A stretch of DNA of 63,404 nt, from contig NZ_QZVS01000086.1 of assembly GCF_003602235.1 (NCBI RefSeq), forward strand, positions 62,305-125,708, read 5' to 3'. The notes beneath the pieces were generated by a model, which ran no database searches, had not been told where the DNA came from, and saw nothing but the letters and a program-made list of their open reading frames with translations. This document shows positions 59,052 through 63,404 of this stretch, one piece after another (positions within the stretch are counted from its first letter, which is position 1; every line of letters starts with the position of its first letter). The position numbers were made by a program, and so were the translations under genes. The stretch is from Cryobacterium melibiosiphilum (GTDB taxonomy: Bacteria; Actinomycetota; Actinomycetes; Actinomycetales; Microbacteriaceae).

Positions 59052-60362
59052 CTACTGGTCGACGAGCTCGTCGGTCAGTTTCAGGGCCTCGGCCCAGCCG
59101 GTTTCGGCGTTCAGTTCGCCGGTGTCGACGCGGTCGAGCACGGCCTGGAACACGTTCTCCTGTATGACCGAGTCGTTGGGGCCCTTGAACTGCGCCTCCA
59201 CGCCCTGAGCGCGCTCCGCGAGGATCGCGCCGACCGGGGCACCCTGGAAGAACTCGTTCGGGGTGGCGTCGGCGGCGAGGGTCTCCTGCGCCTCCGTCGT
59301 GCTCGGGAAGGTACCGGCCGCCTCGAACTGGGCCACCTGCTGGGCCGGTTCGGTCAGCCACGCAGCCAGCTCGGCGGCCTGCGCCTGGTGTTCGCTGGTG
59401 GCCGGGACGGCCAGGAACGCGCCGCCCCAGTTGCTCGCGCCGCCGGGGAACACGTCGGCGAAGTCCCAGCCGGTGGCGGCTGAGCCGCCGCCGCTTTCGG
59501 TGTTGCCCTGCAGGACGCCGAGCATCCAGCCCGGGCAGACGAAGGTTGCGAAGCTGCCGTCGACGAAGCCCTTGCCGCCGCCCCAGTCCCAGCGCGCCTG
59601 CTGGGCCGAGAGGCCGTCGGCCACGCCCTGGGTGAGCCAGCCCCAGCGCTCTTCGAGGTCGGCGTTGCCCTCGATGTTCAGCTCGCCGTCGCTCGTGTAG
59701 TAGCCCTCGGGCAGCTGGTTCACCATGGAGTTCCAGACGAAGCTCGGCTGGTCGAACCAGGCCTTGCCGGTCGCGGCCTGGTACTGGCGGCCGAGGTCGA
59801 AGTACTCCTCCCAGGTCGCGTCGTCGCCGCCGAACAGTTCGGCGACGGATGCCCGATCGCTCGGCAGTCCGGCCGCCTCGAACAGGGGAGCGTTGTAGCA
59901 GAGGCCCTGGGGGCCGATATCGGTGCCGTAGCCGATCAGGCGACCGTCGGCATCCGTGCCCTGGTCGAGCTTCCACGGCACCCAGCGGGAGGCGATGTCG
60001 GCGCCGCCGAAGTCGTTCAGGTCGACGAACTGGTCGGAGACCTCCATGACCGAGCCGAGCCAGCCCTCTTCGAGGGCGACGACGTCACTGACCCCGGAGC
60101 CCGCGGCGAGCTTGGTGAACAGGTCGGTGCGGGCGTTGCCGCCGGTGTCGATGTTGGTGGCCTTGATCGTCACGCCGGGGTGGTCGGACTCGTACTGGGC
60201 GTAGAGGTCGTCGTAGCCGAAGGTGCCAAATGTCGTGACGGTGAGTTCGGTGTCACCCCCGTCGTCGGAGGCATTTCCGGCGCTCGTGCAGCCGGTGAGC
60301 AGAAGGCCAATTGCGGCTGCGCTGGCGATACCGGCGACAGCGGTGGTGCGTGAAAACGTCAC
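59052..60362 (-). CDS. beta-glucoside/oligosaccharide ABC substrate-binding lipoprotein
   Basis: Family 1 extracellular solute-binding lipoprotein (436 aa). The signal peptide ends LLLTGC with lipidated Cys25, then a short Ser/Ala/Asp linker, LTVTTFGTFGYDDLYAQYESDHPGVTIKATNID, WFDQPSFVWNSMVNQLPEGYYTSDGELNIEG and WGGAFLAVPATSEHQAQAAELAAWLTEPAQQVAQFEAAGTFPS near the end. GTG 60362 is chosen because AAGGGAG is 5-6 nt upstream; GTG 60368 overlaps it. First gene of the operon with a strong promoter and two LacI operators in its leader. Confidence 0.9.
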   Translation of the reverse strand: MTFSRTTAVAGIASAAAIGLLLTGCTSAGNASDDGGDTELTVTTFGTFGYDDLYAQYESDHPGVTIKATNIDTGGNARTDLFTKLAAGSGVSDVVALEEGWLGSVMEVSDQFVDLNDFGGADIASRWVPWKLDQGTDADGRLIGYGTDIGPQGLCYNAPLFEAAGLPSDRASVAELFGGDDATWEEYFDLGRQYQAATGKAWFDQPSFVWNSMVNQLPEGYYTSDGELNIEGNADLEERWGWLTQGVADGLSAQQARWDWGGGKGFVDGSFATFVCPGWMLGVLQGNTESGGGSAATGWDFADVFPGGASNWGGAFLAVPATSEHQAQAAELAAWLTEPAQQVAQFEAAGTFPSTTEAQETLAADATPNEFFQGAPVGAILAERAQGVEAQFKGPNDSVIQENVFQAVLDRVDTGELNAETGWAEALKLTDELVDQ

Positions 60363-60407
60363 GGTCACTCCCTTGTGTGCGTGTGGTGCTGTGAATGATG
60401 GGTGAGC

Positions 60408-60446
60408 TGAGAGCGCTCTCACCAGCCGTGGTGAGAGCGCTCTCAC
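60408..60446. promoter_or_regulatory. tandem LacI operators in the beta-glucoside operon leader
   Basis: TGAGAGCGCTCTCA (60408-60421) and GTGAGAGCGCTCTCAC (60431-60446) are perfect palindromes with centres 24 bp apart. They resemble the CebR/BglR operator TGGGAGCGCTCCCA. They lie downstream of the predicted transcription start, so repression would be by roadblock or by covering the +1 region. Confidence 0.85.
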
Positions 60447-60459
60447 GATGTTGTAGACG

Positions 60460-60488
60460 ACAATAAACGCGCCTTCGGGCGCTGTCAA
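60460..60488 (-). promoter_or_regulatory. promoter of the beta-glucoside operon
   Basis: On the minus strand a consensus -35 TTGACA (60488-60483) and -10 TATTGT (60465-60460) are separated by exactly 17 bp. The spacer itself contains GCGCC-CGAA-GGCGC. Transcription would start near 60453, just upstream of the operators. Confidence 0.8.
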
Positions 60489-60531
60489 GAGGTGCCGAAA
60501 ACCTTCTCGAGCGGCCCCGGGCACACAAAAA

Positions 60532-60567
60532 CCGGAAGAAACACCCGCTGGGCGGGGCTTCTTCCGG
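60532..60567 (-). terminator. intrinsic terminator of the NmrA-like gene
   Basis: In the minus-strand transcript, CCGGAAG pairs with CTTCCGG around an inner CCCGC/GCGGG stem, and a TTTTTG run follows immediately. This is the most canonical rho-independent terminator in the window. Confidence 0.85.
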
Positions 60568-60603
60568 CTGTGGTTAGTGAGGGTCGGGCCTAGCTCATCG
60601 GAC

Positions 60604-61308
60604 CTACTTGGAGACCGGCAGTGCCGCGATGGCGTCCTCGACCTCGAGGTAGCCCTCGAGCAGGTGCAGCGTCTGGTGCACGCCCGTGCCGGAACGGATG
60701 AGCTCGGCGAGTACCGCGGCGACGTCGGCACGCGGCACGGTGCCGCTCTTCTCGACGGATCCGGGCACGGTGTGGTCGGGGCCGGTGAGCTGCAGCTGTA
60801 CGAGTCCGGTACCGTCGGCATCCGTGAGGCCGCCGGGGCGCACGATGGTCCAGGCGAGATCGCGGGGCTTGAGGTCGTCTTCGGCGGCGAGCTTGGCCTG
60901 GAAGTAGGCGAGCATGCCCTCGTCGAGTCCGACGGGGAGCCCGCCGCCTCGAACGAGGTCGTTGCCGGTCGAGGAGATCTGGATGAAGCGCCGCACGCCG
61001 GCGGCTTCGGCGGCGTCGGCGAGCTTGACGGAGCCGCCGAAGTCGACGGTCTGCTTGCGGGCGTCGCCGCTGCCGCCTCCGGCGCCGGCCGCGAAGACCG
61101 CCACATCGAATCCGGTCAGGGCGGCGGTCACCTCCGCAACCTCGGCCGTTTCGATGTCGAGCACAACCGGGGTCGCGCCGTCGAGCATGAGGTCAGCACC
61201 CTGCTCGTCGTTGCGAATCAGGCCGGTCACCTCGTGTCCGCCTGCCACCAGCTCCCGTGTCAGAAGTCGAGCGATTTTTCCATGTCCACCTGCTATAAGA
61301 ATGCGCAT
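60604..61308 (-). CDS. NAD(P)-binding atypical SDR (NmrA/YwnB-like)
   Basis: Rossmann-fold protein (234 aa) of the atypical-SDR NAD(P)H-binding group: N-terminal MRILIAGGHGKIARLLTRELVAGGHEVTGLIRN dinucleotide motif, VAVFAAGAGGGSGD, and FIQISSTGNDL with LAWTIVRPGGLTD. Such proteins act as redox sensors or minor reductases; no substrate can be named. ATG 61308 is used, a longer frame to 61329 being less likely. It is transcribed alone and ends in a strong terminator. Confidence 0.82.
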   Translation of the reverse strand: MRILIAGGHGKIARLLTRELVAGGHEVTGLIRNDEQGADLMLDGATPVVLDIETAEVAEVTAALTGFDVAVFAAGAGGGSGDARKQTVDFGGSVKLADAAEAAGVRRFIQISSTGNDLVRGGGLPVGLDEGMLAYFQAKLAAEDDLKPRDLAWTIVRPGGLTDADGTGLVQLQLTGPDHTVPGSVEKSGTVPRADVAAVLAELIRSGTGVHQTLHLLEGYLEVEDAIAALPVSK

Positions 61309-61363
61309 CTGTACTAAAACAAGGCGCACCCCCCAAACATTCCCGCCCCCCGCTCACACTCTC

Positions 61364-61423
61364 CGCGAGTGAGCACTTTCTGCACTTAAACGACGCGGGA
61401 AGTGCAAAAATTGCTCACTCGCG
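61364..61423. repeat. class C intergenic palindrome (second copy)
   Basis: Arms 61364-61387 (CGCGAGTGAGCA...TGCACTT) and 61400-61423 pair with a few mismatches around a 12-bp centre. It is homologous to the element at 27144-27203, 34 kb away. Its right arm, read on the minus strand, contains the final CGC GAG TGA of the DHA2 exporter gene, so the element again contributes the Arg-Glu-stop end of a protein. Confidence 0.88.
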
Positions 61424-63061
61424 AAGGGGGGTCGCCCTTGCTGCCTCTGCGGCCTCGTTTGCGGCCTCCTGCATCGCCGAGGTCTCGCGCAGCGGCGGCG
61501 CCTTCAGGAAAAAGCTCAGCACGAAGGCGACGGCCACGACCGCGAGGCCCACCCAGAACACCGTCACCGTGGCATCGCTGAAACCGACCAGGAACGGATG
61601 CGTGAGCCGGCCATCCGCTCCGTTCAAAAACGAGGTGTCCCCGTCGAGGGCGCCGCCGACCGCGCTCGGGTTGCCGAGCAGGTCGAGCACCGCGGCGTTG
61701 GCCGGGTCGGCCTGTACCGCGGGGTCCGCGGCGGCGGCCCGCACGCCGGCGAGGGCGGCCGGGTCGCTGAACGCGGCCTGAAGCGTGGTCGGGATGCGGG
61801 TGAAGAGCACCGAGAAGAGCACGGCCGTGCCGAGCGTGCCGCCGATCTGGCGAAAGAACGTCGACGCGCTCGTCGCCACGCCGATGTCGCGGGCCCCGAC
61901 CGAGTTCTGGCTCGCGATGGTGAGCGTCTGCATCAGCTGGCCGAGCCCGAGGCCGATGAGCAGCATCCCGATCATGGTGAACCACACCGGCCGGTCGGCG
62001 GTGGCGAAAGTCAGCAGCAGGAACCCGGCCGACATGAAGCCGGTGCCGATGGTCGGGAAGATTTTGTAGTGACCGGTGCGGGCGATGATCTGGCCGCTCG
62101 CAATCGAGGAGATCATGAGCCCGCCGATCATCGGCAGCATGAGAAAGCCGCTCTCGGTCGGCGTGGCGCCGTTGACGAGCTGTAAGTAGAGCGGCACGGT
62201 CATCATGGCGCCGAACATGCCGAAGCCCACGAAGACGCCGAGCACGGTCGCCATCGAGAAGGTCGCCGAGCGAAACAGCTTCAGTGGGATCAGCGCGTCG
62301 TCGCCCATCGCGCGTTCGGCGACGATGAACAGGACGATACCGACGATGCCCACGCCGTAGCAGGCGAGGGCCAGCGGTGAACCCCAACCCCAGGTGCGGC
62401 CCTGCTCGGCGACGAGCAGCAGCGGCACGGCGGCCATGACCACGGTCGCCGCGCCCCACCAATCGATGCGCACCGGCCGCTTCGTGTGCGGCACGTGCAA
62501 GAACTTCAGCACGATGGCGAGGGCGACCAGGCCGATCGGAATGTTGATCAGGAACACCCAGCGCCAGCCGGTCACGCCCAGCAGGGTGTCGCTGCCGGCG
62601 AGCACCCCGCCGATCAGCGGCCCGATCACGCTGGACACCCCGAATACGGCCAGAAAATAGCCCTGGTATTTTGCGCGTTCGCGGGGAGCGAGCATGTCGC
62701 CCATGATCGTGAGCGGCAGCGCCATCAGGCCGCCGGCGCCGAGCCCCTGGATCGCACGGAAGACCGCGAGCTCGTACATCGAACTGGCCATCCCGGCCAG
62801 CAGTGACCCGATCAGGAACACCGTGATCGCGATCAGAAACAGCGGCCGACGGCCGAAGATGTCGCTGAGCTTGCCGTAGATCGGGGTGCTGATGCACGAC
62901 ACGATCAGGTATGCGGTCGTCACCCAGGCCTGCAGCGCCATGCCATCGAGGTCGTCGGCAATTGTGCGCATCGACGTGCCCACGATGGTCTGGTCGAGTG
63001 CGGAGAGGAACATGCCGGCCATCAGGCCGAAGATGACGAAGAGAATCTGCCGATGGTTCAT
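61415..63061 (-). CDS. MFS multidrug exporter, DHA2 (EmrB/QacA) family
   Basis: Fourteen-helix drug:H+ antiporter (548 aa): LDQTIVGTSMRTIADDL motif D1 in helix 1, GKLSDIFGRRPLFL motif A, RAIQGLGAGGLMALPLTIMGD motif B, and GPLIGGVLAG motif C. A large loop between helices 13 and 14 (about 440-490) is Ala/Asp-rich and typical of DHA2. ATG 63061; the frame extends to 63214 without similarity. The C-terminal ATPLRE ends inside the class C element. Confidence 0.9.
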   Translation of the reverse strand: MNHRQILFVIFGLMAGMFLSALDQTIVGTSMRTIADDLDGMALQAWVTTAYLIVSCISTPIYGKLSDIFGRRPLFLIAITVFLIGSLLAGMASSMYELAVFRAIQGLGAGGLMALPLTIMGDMLAPRERAKYQGYFLAVFGVSSVIGPLIGGVLAGSDTLLGVTGWRWVFLINIPIGLVALAIVLKFLHVPHTKRPVRIDWWGAATVVMAAVPLLLVAEQGRTWGWGSPLALACYGVGIVGIVLFIVAERAMGDDALIPLKLFRSATFSMATVLGVFVGFGMFGAMMTVPLYLQLVNGATPTESGFLMLPMIGGLMISSIASGQIIARTGHYKIFPTIGTGFMSAGFLLLTFATADRPVWFTMIGMLLIGLGLGQLMQTLTIASQNSVGARDIGVATSASTFFRQIGGTLGTAVLFSVLFTRIPTTLQAAFSDPAALAGVRAAAADPAVQADPANAAVLDLLGNPSAVGGALDGDTSFLNGADGRLTHPFLVGFSDATVTVFWVGLAVVAVAFVLSFFLKAPPLRETSAMQEAANEAAEAARATPLRE

Positions 63062-63221
63062 CAGCGGGCGGTGGTGACCGGGGGAGTGGATGAAGTTTGC
63101 ATCGAGTGCAAAGTTACACCGACCGCAAGCTGCTGACAAGCATTCGGGCAGACCCGCGCGACCCATGTCGAGGGCTTCGCCACACGCGGGGTGACGGATG
63201 CCCCGGGCCGGCATCGCGGGT

Positions 63222-63227
63222 TAGGCT
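63222..63227 (+). promoter_or_regulatory. -10 element of the gene cut at the right edge
   Basis: TAGGCT followed by exactly six bases and GTG 63234, the same leaderless layout as at other genes. Confidence 0.55.
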
Positions 63228-63233
63228 CGGCCT

Positions 63234-63404
63234 GTGCCCACCCACCGCCTCCTGCTCGGCCTGGTCCTCGTCGTGCTCGCCGCCGGCGCCGTCGGGGTCG
63301 GCGCGATGACCGCCGCATCAACGGCGACGACCGAAGCCGACCGGGCCGCGGATGCCGCCGCCTCCGCCGCGGAGCGCACCGCGGCGCAGGCCGACCGCGA
63401 CGCC
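63234..63404 (+). CDS. membrane-anchored Ala-rich protein, truncated by the window end
   Basis: Fifty-seven codons are visible from GTG 63234 and no stop is reached. After a short basic start (MPTHR) comes one hydrophobic helix (LLLGLVLVVLAAGAVGVGAM), then a hydrophilic Ala/Thr/Arg/Glu stretch with heptad-like spacing (EADRAADAAASAAERTAAQADRDA) that could form a coiled coil. An N-terminally anchored extracytoplasmic protein is likely. The family is not identifiable from this fragment. Confidence 0.6.
   Translation, partial: MPTHRLLLGLVLVVLAAGAVGVGAMTAASTATTEADRAADAAASAAERTAAQADRDA

Overview
This window is about 63 kb of GC-rich DNA with densely packed genes. It has many GTG starts, 1-4 nt ATGA/GTGA-type gene overlaps and leaderless starts. 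An F420-type luciferase-like oxidoreductase, an oleA/oleBC/oleD set and several LacI-controlled sugar operons are also present. Together these point to an actinobacterium, most likely a free-living heterotroph of the Microbacteriaceae (family-level inference from gene content and style; no rRNA gene is present). I see no tRNA, rRNA, CRISPR array, insertion sequence or phage. The 17-C run at the left edge looks like a contig end.

Layout: 0.1-4.3 kb holds an esterase, a LysE exporter, a citrate/2-methylcitrate synthase, a thioesterase and an SRPBCC protein. 4.5-8.7 kb is one large secreted phosphoesterase (beta-propeller-like domain, 5'-nucleotidase, two Ig-like repeats). 9.1-13.8 kb is a LysR regulator divergent from bifunctional PutA. 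14.0-19.1 kb is a long-chain olefin cluster, oleA-oleBC-oleD, each gene overlapping the next by 4 nt. 19.6-22.7 kb holds two YtrA-like GntR regulators around a membrane protein, a FetB-like permease and an Lrp regulator. 22.9-25.0 kb is an arginine-hydrolase-family gene coupled to rocD; its product stream would meet PutA at glutamate semialdehyde. 25.2-27.2 kb holds a CE7 esterase, a truncated PIN toxin and an RHH/Doc toxin-antitoxin pair. 27.2-33.2 kb holds lldD-lldR and assorted metabolic enzymes. 33.2-46.1 kb is a complete L-rhamnose uptake and catabolism locus (rhaB, aldolase-dehydrogenase fusion, rhaI, rhaM, a second isomerase, an ABC transporter, a LacI regulator) with recurrent operators. 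46.1-53.9 kb holds a POT peptide transporter, MarR-MFS, a hydrolase, a domain-permuted lipoate ligase, GNAT, an orphan DNA methyltransferase and the LLM oxidoreductase. 54.4-60.5 kb is a beta-glucoside operon (SBP, two permeases, GH1, LacI) behind a duplicated LacI-type operator. 60.6-63.4 kb holds an NmrA-like protein, a DHA2 exporter and one gene cut by the window edge.

The least explained structure lies between genes. Three related families of palindromic elements (called A, B and C here) sit at gene 3' ends, mostly in convergent junctions. They share a CG(C/T)GAG(T/C)G entry motif followed by a class-specific body; A and B half-units are joined in one array, and class C elements supply the stop codon of the preceding gene. 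Two further window-wide signals stand out. The first is a -10 hexamer placed exactly 6 nt before the start codon at fourteen genes, which implies leaderless mRNAs with almost no spacing freedom. The second is enrichment of CGGATGC/GCATCCG on both strands of coding DNA, using codons otherwise uncommon here.
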